Of a DNA stretch of 39,078 nucleotides, positions 8,826 to 16,435 are shown piece after piece. The notes below the pieces were generated by a model. That model was not told where the DNA came from and searched no databases. It was given only the letters and a program-made list of their open reading frames with translations. Where the stretch lies: assembly GCA_030649205.1 (NCBI GenBank), contig JAUSGE010000021.1, positions 1 to 39,078 on the forward strand. Reading direction: 5' to 3'. The DNA comes from a bacterium (GTDB lineage: Bacteria; Patescibacteriota; Patescibacteriia; Patescibacteriales; GWC2-42-12). The position numbers and the translations under genes were made by a program. The stretch's first letter is position 1. Each line of letters starts with the position of its first letter.

Positions 8826-10424
8826 ATGGAAAGTCCAGTCAGAAAAAAATCCATCGCCGAACTGCTAAAGAAAAAAATCAAGTCTCGCGCCGAGCTGATG
8901 GCGGTAAAGAGAATGCTGGCTAAGAAATACGGCCAGCCGCTTTTGTCAAATTCGGAAATTTTAAAAGCCGGCGTGGATAATTTATTATTGCGCCAGATTT
9001 TGCGCAAGCGGTCGGTGCGCACCCTGTCCGGCATCGCGCCGGTAGCGGTTTTGACCAAGCCTTACCCCTGTCCGGGCCAGTGCGCTTATTGTCCGACCGA
9101 GAAAGACGTGCCGCAGAGTTATTTATCCAACGAGCCGGCCGTGATGCGCGCTATCCGCTGTAATTATGATCCATATAAGCAGGTGCAGTCGCGCCTGCGC
9201 GCTTTGGAAGCCAATGGGCATGAGCCGACTAAGGTAGAATTGATCGTGATTGGAGGAACCTGGTCGGTATTACCGGAGGAATATAAGTATTGGTATATAA
9301 CTCAATGTTTTAGGGCGGCGAATGAATATGGGAAAATAAATTATAAATCCAAAATTCTAAATTCTAAACAAATCCAAAATTCTAAATTTAAAATTATAAA
9401 CTTGAAAAATAAATTGCTGAAAGAGCAGAAAAGGAATGAAAGCGCGAAGTACAAGCTTATTGGCATCACCCTGGAGACTCGGCCTGACTATATTAATGAA
9501 CAAGAATTGTGGCAGATGCGCGAATTGGGAGCGACGCGAGTGGAGCTGGGGGTGCAGGCGATTGATGATAAAGTTTTAGCAAAAAATAAGCGCGGGCATG
9601 GCGTTTTAGAAATCGCGCGCGCCACGGAAATGCTGAAAAATTTCGGTTTTAAAGTGACTTACCATATTATGCCCGGTTTGCCCGGCGCCACAGCCAAAAA
9701 AGATTTGGCTATGTTTAAAAAATTGTTTGCTGACCAGCGGTTTCAGCCGGACCAGTTAAAATTTTATCCCACGGTAGTAACGCGCGGCAGTCTCTTGTAC
9801 CGCTGGTGGCGCGCCGGCAAATATAAGCCATATTCAGATAAAGTTTTGCAGAATTTAATTGTAGCCTGCAAAAAAGTCGTGCCGCCGTATGTGCGCATTA
9901 TCAGGCTGATCCGCGACATTCCGGGCGAGTCAATTATGGCCGGCAACCGAATCACGAATTTGCGGCAGGTGATGAAAGCGCGCGGCGTAGTTTGTAATTG
10001 TATTCGTTGCCGTGAAGTTAAGGAACTACGAATTATGAATTATGAATTACGGATTTTAAAATATAAAGCATCCAGAGGTGAAGAATATTTTTTAAGTTAT
10101 GAATCTAAAGACACTCGGTGTCCCAATGGACACCGAGTGTCCACGGGCGGAAGAGTGCTTTACGGGTTTTGCCGGTTGAGGCTGTTTTCTGGTGGCGCCA
10201 TGATTCGCGAACTGCACGTGTACGGCGAATTAGTTTCTGTGGGAGGCAATAAAAAAATTCAGCACGCGGGTTTGGGAAAAAGGTTAATGCTTGAGGCGGA
10301 AAAAATTGCCAAAAATAACGGTTTTAAAACCATGGCAATTATCTCCGGCGTGGGAGTGCGCGGCTATTACCGGAAATTAGGCTATAGACTAAAAGATAGT
10401 TATATGATAAAAAGTTTGGTATAA
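8826..10424 (+). CDS. Elp3-like radical SAM + GNAT protein (tRNA uridine-34 acetyltransferase family)
   Basis: 'PYPCPGQCAYCPTEKDVPQSYLSNEPAVMRA' (CX3CX2C radical SAM), 'GVVCNCIRCREV', C-terminal GNAT 'HAGLGKRLMLEAEKIAKNNGFKTMAIISGVGVRGYYRKLGY'. Confidence 0.95.
   Translation: MESPVRKKSIAELLKKKIKSRAELMAVKRMLAKKYGQPLLSNSEILKAGVDNLLLRQILRKRSVRTLSGIAPVAVLTKPYPCPGQCAYCPTEKDVPQSYLSNEPAVMRAIRCNYDPYKQVQSRLRALEANGHEPTKVELIVIGGTWSVLPEEYKYWYITQCFRAANEYGKINYKSKILNSKQIQNSKFKIINLKNKLLKEQKRNESAKYKLIGITLETRPDYINEQELWQMRELGATRVELGVQAIDDKVLAKNKRGHGVLEIARATEMLKNFGFKVTYHIMPGLPGATAKKDLAMFKKLFADQRFQPDQLKFYPTVVTRGSLLYRWWRAGKYKPYSDKVLQNLIVACKKVVPPYVRIIRLIRDIPGESIMAGNRITNLRQVMKARGVVCNCIRCREVKELRIMNYELRILKYKASRGEEYFLSYESKDTRCPNGHRVSTGGRVLYGFCRLRLFSGGAMIRELHVYGELVSVGGNKKIQHAGLGKRLMLEAEKIAKNNGFKTMAIISGVGVRGYYRKLGYRLKDSYMIKSLV
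9345..9388 (+). repeat. In-frame 19-bp direct repeat inside the elp3-like gene
   Basis: AAATCCAAAATTCTAAATT at 9345-9363 and again at 9370-9388; related A/T-rich string near 29976-30006. Confidence 0.8.
10110..10141. repeat. Double-hairpin palindrome of the GGACACTCGGTGTCC family, inside the elp3-like gene
   Basis: GACACTCGGTGTCC caat GGACACCGAGTGTC: 14-bp perfect arms, each arm itself hairpin-forming (GGACAC-tcg-GTGTCC). Confidence 0.9.
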
Positions 10425-10480
10425 TATGAGTAACAAGGAGTTTGATTTTTCAAAAAATACAATTTCAGGAGGATGGAGTT

Positions 10481-11431
10481 ATGAATAGCCTAAGCCTTTT
10501 GTCGGGGACTTCAAACCTTGGTTTATCACAGGCAATCGCCAAAGATTTAGGAAAAAATTTGGTGAATGCCCAAATCGGCACTTTTAGCGATGGAGAAATT
10601 CAAGTTGAGATTCTTGAAAGTGTCCGCGAAATGGATGTTTTTGTAATACAGTCAACCTGTTTTCCGGGCGCCCATAACATGATGGAGCTTCTTATAATGC
10701 TTGATGCCTTGAAGAGAGCTTCGGCCAAAAGAATCACTGCGGTTATCCCTTATTTTGGCTTTGCTCGACAAGATAGAAAAGCGGCCCCCAGGGCGCCGAT
10801 TACGGCAAAATTAGCAGCGGATATAATTACTGCGGCCGGACCCGATCGCGTTTTAACAATAGATCTGCACGCTGGGCAAATTCAGGGGTTTTTTAACATG
10901 CCGGTGGACCATCTGTACTCCAGCAATGTTATACTTGATTATCTTCTAAAACAATATAATCAAAACAATGTAGTTGTTTCACCTGATGCCGGCGGAGTTC
11001 TACGGGTTAGATACTATGGCAAAAAATTGGACGCGAGCATAGCCCTCATGAATAAAAAGCGTGAAGCAAAAAATAAATCAGAAGTAATGGAAGTCGTTGG
11101 TGAGGTGAGCGGCATGACCGCTCTATTGGTTGATGATATGATTGATACCGGCGGTACAATTGTAAACGCGGCTAATGCTATTTTAAATAAAGGGGCAATA
11201 GAAGTAGTCGCGGCTTGCACGCATCCGGTTCTATCAGGGGAGGCGGTAAAAAAACTTGCCGATTCACGGATAAAGGAAATAATCGTTACAGATACTATTC
11301 CTTTAACTGATGAAGCCAAGGCTTGTCCGAAAATTACCGTTTTGTCGGTCAGCAAAATGCTTGCCGAGGCAGTGCGCCGGATTCATAACGGCAATTCGGT
11401 GAGTTCAATGTTTGATTATGAGGCAAAGTAA
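10481..11431 (+). CDS. prs: Ribose-phosphate pyrophosphokinase (PRPP synthetase)
   Basis: 'FSDGEIQVEILESVREMDVFVIQST', 'YFGFARQDRKAAPRAPITAKLAADII', 'LLVDDMIDTGGTIVNAA'. ATG at 10481 follows AGGAGG, preferred over the ORF-track start at 10442. Confidence 0.96.
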   Translation: MNSLSLLSGTSNLGLSQAIAKDLGKNLVNAQIGTFSDGEIQVEILESVREMDVFVIQSTCFPGAHNMMELLIMLDALKRASAKRITAVIPYFGFARQDRKAAPRAPITAKLAADIITAAGPDRVLTIDLHAGQIQGFFNMPVDHLYSSNVILDYLLKQYNQNNVVVSPDAGGVLRVRYYGKKLDASIALMNKKREAKNKSEVMEVVGEVSGMTALLVDDMIDTGGTIVNAANAILNKGAIEVVAACTHPVLSGEAVKKLADSRIKEIIVTDTIPLTDEAKACPKITVLSVSKMLAEAVRRIHNGNSVSSMFDYEAK

Positions 11432-11440
11432 TGCCGACTC

Positions 11441-11475
11441 GGGGCGCCCTCTGCGGAAGGCGCCCCAATTTTTTT
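11441..11475 (+). terminator. Rho-independent terminator downstream of prs
   Basis: GGGGCGCC ctctgcggaa GGCGCCCC followed by aaTTTTTTT. Confidence 0.85.
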
Positions 11476-11508
11476 GACAAAACCCCTGCTTTGGCATACG
11501 ATAATATC

Positions 11509-12111
11509 ATGAAAAAAGCGGTTATTTTTGATTTTGACGGCGTGATTCATGATACCTTACAGCTGGCCTATAAGATCAACCTAAAAATTTATAAAAACAT
11601 TTCTCTGGAAGAATACAAAGATTTTTTTAACGGCAATGTCTACGAGCATAAAAAAGTTACCGTAGCGGCCACGGAGAAATTTTTCGCGGCACAAAATAGA
11701 GAATTTAAAAAATTGGTAATTAAAGAGCATATAAAAGAAGGCCTGGAAAAACTGAAAAAAGATTATAAGCTGTTTATTGTCAGCTCAAATATGGGAAAAA
11801 CCCTGGACAATTATTTTAAGAATAATAAGCTAACGCATATTTTTACGGAAATTTTGGGCCGGGATTTTCATGAATCAAAGGTGGAAAAATTCAGGCACTT
11901 GATGAAAAAATATTGCCTGGCTAAAAAAGACTGCCTGTTCGTAACCGATACCTTGGGCGACATTCTGGAAGCGAATAAAATCAAGCTAAAAACCATTGCG
12001 GTTGATTATGGGTTTCATGGCCGGGAGCGGCTTAGAAGAGGCAAGCCCTTGAAAATCATTTCTGATTTTAAGGAGCTTTTGCCGGCGGTTAAAGATTATT
12101 TTAAAAAATAA
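11509..12111 (+). CDS. HAD-superfamily hydrolase (phosphoglycolate-phosphatase-like)
   Basis: 'MKKAVIFDFDGVIHDTL' motif I, 'FIVSSNMG' motif II, 'CLFVTDTLGDILEANK' motif IV. ATG at 11509 preferred because the upstream extension spans the prs terminator. Confidence 0.9.
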   Translation: MKKAVIFDFDGVIHDTLQLAYKINLKIYKNISLEEYKDFFNGNVYEHKKVTVAATEKFFAAQNREFKKLVIKEHIKEGLEKLKKDYKLFIVSSNMGKTLDNYFKNNKLTHIFTEILGRDFHESKVEKFRHLMKKYCLAKKDCLFVTDTLGDILEANKIKLKTIAVDYGFHGRERLRRGKPLKIISDFKELLPAVKDYFKK

Positions 12112-12121
12112 CGCTAACTGC

Positions 12122-12263
12122 CATTGCGAGGAGCCAGTTTCTGCCTTGTCATTCTGAACGGAGCACATTCGCTTCGCTCAGTATAAACTCCGCGCAGTGA
12201 AGAATCTATTATAGATCTTTCGCTGCGCTCAAGATGACAAATTAGTTTCAGCTCCTCGCAATG
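12122..12263. repeat. Composite nested inverted-repeat element between the HAD gene and glyA
   Basis: Outer arms CATTGCGAGGAGC (12122-12134) / GCTCCTCGCAATG (12251-12263); inner TTGTCATTCTGAAC...GCGCTCAAGATGACAA of the TGTCATCTTGAG family. Confidence 0.85.
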
Positions 12264-12277
12264 ACAATAAGAATTAT

Positions 12278-13525
12278 ATGTTTGATTACAAAAATTTAAG
12301 CGCGCAAGACGGCGAGGTGATGGCCGAGGTGAAAAAGGAGATGGAGCGGCAGAGCCAGGAAATGGAGCTGATCGCTTCGGAAAATTACGTGTCCAAGGCC
12401 GTGCTGGAAGCCATGGCCACGGTGCTGACCAATAAATATTCGGAAGGCACGCCGGGCCACCGCTATTACGGCGGCAATCAGGTGATAGATGAAGTGGAAA
12501 CCATCGCGGTTGAGCGCGCCAAAAAATTATTCGGCGCCGAACACGTCAATGTTCAGCCCTTGTCCGGCTCGCCGGCCAACGCGGCCGTGTACATGGCTTT
12601 TATTAAGCCCGGGGATAAAGTTTTGGGATTGCGTCTGGATCATGGCGGGCACCTGTCGCACGGCCATCCGGTAAATTTTTCCGGCATGCTGTATAATTTT
12701 TCTCAATATGAAGTGGATAGCGAGACCGGTAAGATAAATATGGATAAAGTAAGAGAGCTGGCGTTAAAAGAAAAACCCAAAATGATCGTGGCCGGCTACA
12801 GCGCTTACGCGCGCGAAGTGGAGTGGCAGAAATTTAAAGACATCGCCGATGAAGTCGGTGCTTTTACTTTCGCCGACATCGCGCACACGGCCGGATTAAT
12901 CGCGGCCGGGGAAATGGCCAATCCGGTGCCGCTGTTTGACGTGGTTTCCACTACGACTCATAAAACTTTGCGCGGCCCCAGAGGCGCCATGATTATGTGC
13001 AAAGAGCAATTCGCCAAGCAGGTGGACCGCGCGGTTTTTCCCGGCATGCAGGGCGGGCCGCATGATCACATTACCGCGGCCAAGGCCGTGGCTTTCGGCG
13101 AAGCTCTGCTCCCTGAATTTAAAGACTACGCCAAGCAGGTGATTTTAAACGCCAAAACCATGGCCGAAGAATTTATGAAACTAGGCTTTAGGATAATTTC
13201 TAACGGCACGGACAATCATTTAATGGTCGTAGACATGACCGGCAAGGGGCTGTCGGGTAAAGAAGTGGAAATAATTTTAGACAAATGCGGGATTTCCGTG
13301 TCCCGCTCCACCATTCCGAATGACCCAAATCCGCCCCTGAATCCGTCCGGCGTGCGTTTCGGCACTCCGGCCATCACCACCCGCGGCATGAAACAGGAAG
13401 AAATTAAAAAAATAGTAACCTGGATCAACGCGGCGATTGAGCAGAGAGAAGAGCCGGAGATGCTGGAAAATATTAAAAAAGAAGTCAGAGAGATGTGCTT
13501 AAGTTTCCCGATTCCTTCAATCTGA
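12278..13525 (+). CDS. glyA: Serine hydroxymethyltransferase
   Basis: 'QSQEMELIASENYVSKAVLEAM', 'NKYSEGTPGHRYYGGNQVIDEVE', 'DVVSTTTHKTLRGPRGAMI'. Confidence 0.98.
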   Translation: MFDYKNLSAQDGEVMAEVKKEMERQSQEMELIASENYVSKAVLEAMATVLTNKYSEGTPGHRYYGGNQVIDEVETIAVERAKKLFGAEHVNVQPLSGSPANAAVYMAFIKPGDKVLGLRLDHGGHLSHGHPVNFSGMLYNFSQYEVDSETGKINMDKVRELALKEKPKMIVAGYSAYAREVEWQKFKDIADEVGAFTFADIAHTAGLIAAGEMANPVPLFDVVSTTTHKTLRGPRGAMIMCKEQFAKQVDRAVFPGMQGGPHDHITAAKAVAFGEALLPEFKDYAKQVILNAKTMAEEFMKLGFRIISNGTDNHLMVVDMTGKGLSGKEVEIILDKCGISVSRSTIPNDPNPPLNPSGVRFGTPAITTRGMKQEEIKKIVTWINAAIEQREEPEMLENIKKEVREMCLSFPIPSI

Positions 13526-14391
13526 TGTCTAAAATTATTGATGGCCAAGCTTTGGCCGAGAAAATTAAAGATAAAATAACCAAAGAGATTATCGGCGGTC
13601 GCCATGGCGCGGAAATTATCAACTGTCCCAGGCCCAACCTGGCGATTATTTTAATCGGCCAGCGGCCGGATTCGGAATTGTATGTCAGCCTGAAAGAGCG
13701 CGAAGCCAAAAAAGTCGGCGCGGACACGCACTTGTACAAATGCGCGGAAAATACCAGTGAGCGGGAGATTTTAGAAATGATAAAATGCTTAAATGAAGAT
13801 GAGCTGATTGACGGCATATTAGTGCAATTGCCTTTACCCGTTGGAATTGATACTGACACGATTATAATGGCGGTTGATCCGGCAAAAGACGTGGACGGTT
13901 TTCAGCCGGATAATTTGGAAAAATTATTGAGGGGTTGTGATAACGCCGAAGTAATGCCGCCGGTTTTTGCGGCGATACTGGAGATGCTCAAAAGCATTAA
14001 TTATAAAATAAAAAATAAACAGGTTTGCGTAATTTCCAATTCGGATATTTTCGGTAAAAGTTTGGCGCATGTGTTAACTTGCCGCGGCGCTAAAGTTTTG
14101 GTGGTTAAGGCTGATGATGAAAATCTGATTAAACATGCCAGACAGGCTGACGTTTTAATCACGGCCGTTGGCCAGCCGAAGTTTATAAAAAAGGACATGA
14201 TAAAGCCGGACGCGGTGATTATTGATATTGGCATTGCCAGGCAAGACGGCAAAACCGTGGGCGACGTGGATTTTGAAGATATTGAAGATAAAGTTAGCTA
14301 CATCACGCCGGTGCCGGGCGGGGTCGGCCCCTTAACTATCGCCATGGCGCTAAAAAATACGCTGGAGATTTTCAGGAAAAGGCATTGTTGA
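13525..14391 (+). CDS. folD: Bifunctional methylenetetrahydrofolate dehydrogenase/cyclohydrolase
   Basis: 'DGILVQLPLPVGIDTDTIIMAVDPAKDVDGF', 'VSYITPVPGGVGPLTIAMALKNT'. ATG at 13525 overlaps the glyA stop (TGATG). Confidence 0.95.
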   Translation: MSKIIDGQALAEKIKDKITKEIIGGRHGAEIINCPRPNLAIILIGQRPDSELYVSLKEREAKKVGADTHLYKCAENTSEREILEMIKCLNEDELIDGILVQLPLPVGIDTDTIIMAVDPAKDVDGFQPDNLEKLLRGCDNAEVMPPVFAAILEMLKSINYKIKNKQVCVISNSDIFGKSLAHVLTCRGAKVLVVKADDENLIKHARQADVLITAVGQPKFIKKDMIKPDAVIIDIGIARQDGKTVGDVDFEDIEDKVSYITPVPGGVGPLTIAMALKNTLEIFRKRHC

Positions 14392-14458
14392 CTAAAATCA
14401 GGCGTTAGCTTAAGATGTAAAAATCCAAGGAGTAAATTCCTGGTTTTATTTTTTTATA

Positions 14459-14573
14459 TGTCATTGCGGGCTTGACCTCGTCATCGCTACGCGAGATCTG
14501 GCGAAGCCACGACAATCCATAAACTTGTTTAGTGCGATGAATTCTGGATTCCCGCCTGCGCGGGAATGACAGA
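14459..14573. repeat. Mosaic dispersed repeat: left TGTCATTGCGGGCTTGAC, right GGATTCCCGCCTGCGCGGGAATGACA
   Basis: TGTCATT...AATGACA termini; right end contains hairpin CCCGCctGCGGG and matches 34390-34420. Confidence 0.75.
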
Positions 14574-14707
14574 ATCAAATGGGTCTTTAAAAACTTATTC
14601 TGAAAAGGGAGGAGGTGAAAAAGGCAGTTTAGGTTTAAATTCTGTTTGGCCGTAAAACTATCCCGGTACTTTTACCGGAAAAATTCAAGTGAAAGGAGTT
14701 CGGAATT

Positions 14708-15433
14708 ATGTCTATTATTAATGGAAATAAAACTGTTATCGTGGCAGCGGATGTGGAAGGTGTGGGAAAATACCAAAATCTTTTAACCGCAACAAAAGAT
14801 GTCAAGGGAATTGGCGCTTTCAAGCTCGGTATCCTATTGGGTCTTGAGGGAATAAGGATAGCCACCATTGAGTTAAGGCAGAAATTTGGGGCTGATTTTC
14901 CGGTTATCTACGACCATCAAAAGGCAGGCAATGACATACCGGAAATGGGCGGTCCGTTTGCCAGAAAATTGAAGAATGCCGGAGTGAATGCGGCGATAAT
15001 TTTTCCCTTCGCCGGGCCTACAACCCAGAGAGAATGGACCAAAGCTTTGCAGGGAGAGGGACTGGCTGTTCTGACCGGAGGCATAATGACGCATCCTACT
15101 TTTCTGGAGAGCGAGGGCGGATATATTTCTGATGAAGCGCCCGAAAAAATCATTAAACTCGCTATTGAATTGGGAGTGACAGATTTCATCGCCCCAGGAA
15201 ACAAGGTGCCATGGGTAGAAAAAATTAGAGCTTGGGGAGAAGAAGCATTGGGCGCGGACGGTTTTACGATCAACGCACCCGGCTTTATCAAGCAGGGAGG
15301 AGTATTGTCCGATTGCGCCAAAGTCGCTGGCAAACGCTGGAACGCCATCATTGGTACAGCCATCTATGGCAAGTCAACCGTAGAAGAAATGCGCCAGGCG
15401 GCCGTTGATCTTACTGCGAATATGGCAGTTTAG
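14708..15433 (+). CDS. pyrF: Orotidine-5'-phosphate decarboxylase family protein
   Basis: 'VIVAADVEGVGKY', 'FKLG', 'PVIYDHQKAGNDIPEMG', 'DFIAPGNK', 'GFIKQGGVLSDCAKVAGKRWNAIIGTAIYG': OMPDC-like layout; neighbours are pyrimidine genes. Confidence 0.82.
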   Translation: MSIINGNKTVIVAADVEGVGKYQNLLTATKDVKGIGAFKLGILLGLEGIRIATIELRQKFGADFPVIYDHQKAGNDIPEMGGPFARKLKNAGVNAAIIFPFAGPTTQREWTKALQGEGLAVLTGGIMTHPTFLESEGGYISDEAPEKIIKLAIELGVTDFIAPGNKVPWVEKIRAWGEEALGADGFTINAPGFIKQGGVLSDCAKVAGKRWNAIIGTAIYGKSTVEEMRQAAVDLTANMAV

Positions 15434-15452
15434 CTAACTCCCAAAAATAACG

Positions 15453-15474
15453 GGGGCAATGTCTAAATTGCCCC
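15453..15474 (+). terminator. Stem-loop after pyrF (weak terminator candidate)
   Basis: GGGGCAAT gtctaa ATTGCCCC; no immediate strong T-tract. Confidence 0.45.
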
Positions 15475-15511
15475 TGCTCCTACAAAATGATTTTTAAGAG
15501 GAGAAAGTAAA

Positions 15512-16183
15512 ATGCTGTTTGAAATAAAAAAAATACTTTCGTTGAGGATCTATGAATTAGGCGGAATTCTATTTGATGTGAATGGTTTTAAATTTAATCT
15601 GCATGCTGAACACCCGGAAGCTCCATTAAGCCCCAATTATGTTGACCTTCGCGGCATATTCCGAAACTGCGGAATGAGGAAAATGATCGCCGGGTTGATG
15701 ATGCCTCAAGTCATGGAAATGAGGCCAGACCGTTTGGTTGATTTGCCAGAATCAGCTACCCCTCTAATTGCCACTCTATCTGATATGACAGGGATTGAGA
15801 TGATCTCATTAAGATCGGAAGCACTGAAAGGCGAAGCCAAGAGCCATGGGGCGAAAAAAATAATCAATGGTGATTTTACAGAGGGACAGACCTGTCTCTT
15901 GATAGACGACGTGGTATCAAGCTTCGCTTTTACAAAATTTAAAGCCATTCCTATTCTGCGCTCCCTCGGCCTTAAACTTCTGCCAACGGTTTGCGTAGTT
16001 ATTGATCGCGAGGAAGGAGGCAAAGAAAAGCTGGCCAAAGAAGGTTTTGAATTGAAAAGCTTGCTCGGCTTGCATTCAGATATTACTGAATATTGTATCA
16101 ATGCCAGCTTGATACCTGAGAAGATTCATCGGATGTCAGTTAAATTTGCCAAAGCGGCGAAAAAATATTCGCTTGAGAGCTAA
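15512..16183 (+). CDS. pyrE: Orotate phosphoribosyltransferase-like protein
   Basis: 'TCLLIDDVVSSFAFTKFKAIPILRSLGLKLLPTVCVVIDREEGGKEKLAKEGFELKSLLGL': PRTase DDVV segment and OPRT-like C-terminus; lies between pyrF and pyrKD. Confidence 0.78.
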   Translation: MLFEIKKILSLRIYELGGILFDVNGFKFNLHAEHPEAPLSPNYVDLRGIFRNCGMRKMIAGLMMPQVMEMRPDRLVDLPESATPLIATLSDMTGIEMISLRSEALKGEAKSHGAKKIINGDFTEGQTCLLIDDVVSSFAFTKFKAIPILRSLGLKLLPTVCVVIDREEGGKEKLAKEGFELKSLLGLHSDITEYCINASLIPEKIHRMSVKFAKAAKKYSLES

Positions 16184-16235
16184 TTAAACTGGCACAGAAG
16201 AGAGTAAAGACTGTTTTTATAAACTTTTTTCCATC

Positions 16236-16270
16236 AGGGGGGATGCTTACGAGCGCCCCCTATTATTTTT
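16236..16270 (+). terminator. Rho-independent terminator downstream of pyrE
   Basis: AGGGGG gatgcttacgagcg CCCCCT then attaTTTTTT. Confidence 0.7.
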
Positions 16271-16325
16271 TAAAAATTTGACACGCGTAATATATCAAAG
16301 TAAGATGAGTTTAAGAAAAAAATTT

Positions 16326-16391
16326 TCTGGATTGCTCCTCGGCGCCGACCTCGGCGCCGAAAAGGAAAACGGGGAGCCTGCGCGGGAATGA
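16326..16391. repeat. Interrupted CCTGCGCGGGAATGACA-type repeat with a palindromic GC-rich insert
   Basis: TCTGGATT ... CCTGCGCGGGAATGACA (canonical TCTGGATTCCCGCCTGCGCGGGAATGACA) split by GCTCC-TCGGCGCCGA-cc-TCGGCGCCGA-aaaggaaaacg-GGGAG. Confidence 0.6.
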
Positions 16392-16435
16392 CAAAAAATG
16401 GTGGTAATGACAAAAATATATTAAAGGAGGGAAAA

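Noticed and set aside
8666-9058. Minus-strand ORF with repeated FCPASTGV
   Set aside because: It is the translation of the 33-bp repeat array plus antisense of elp3; no independent coding evidence.
14600-14700. Possible riboswitch or attenuator upstream of pyrF
   Set aside because: Only a short stem (CCGGTA-cttt-TACCGG) and RBS-like purine runs were seen; no recognised aptamer consensus.
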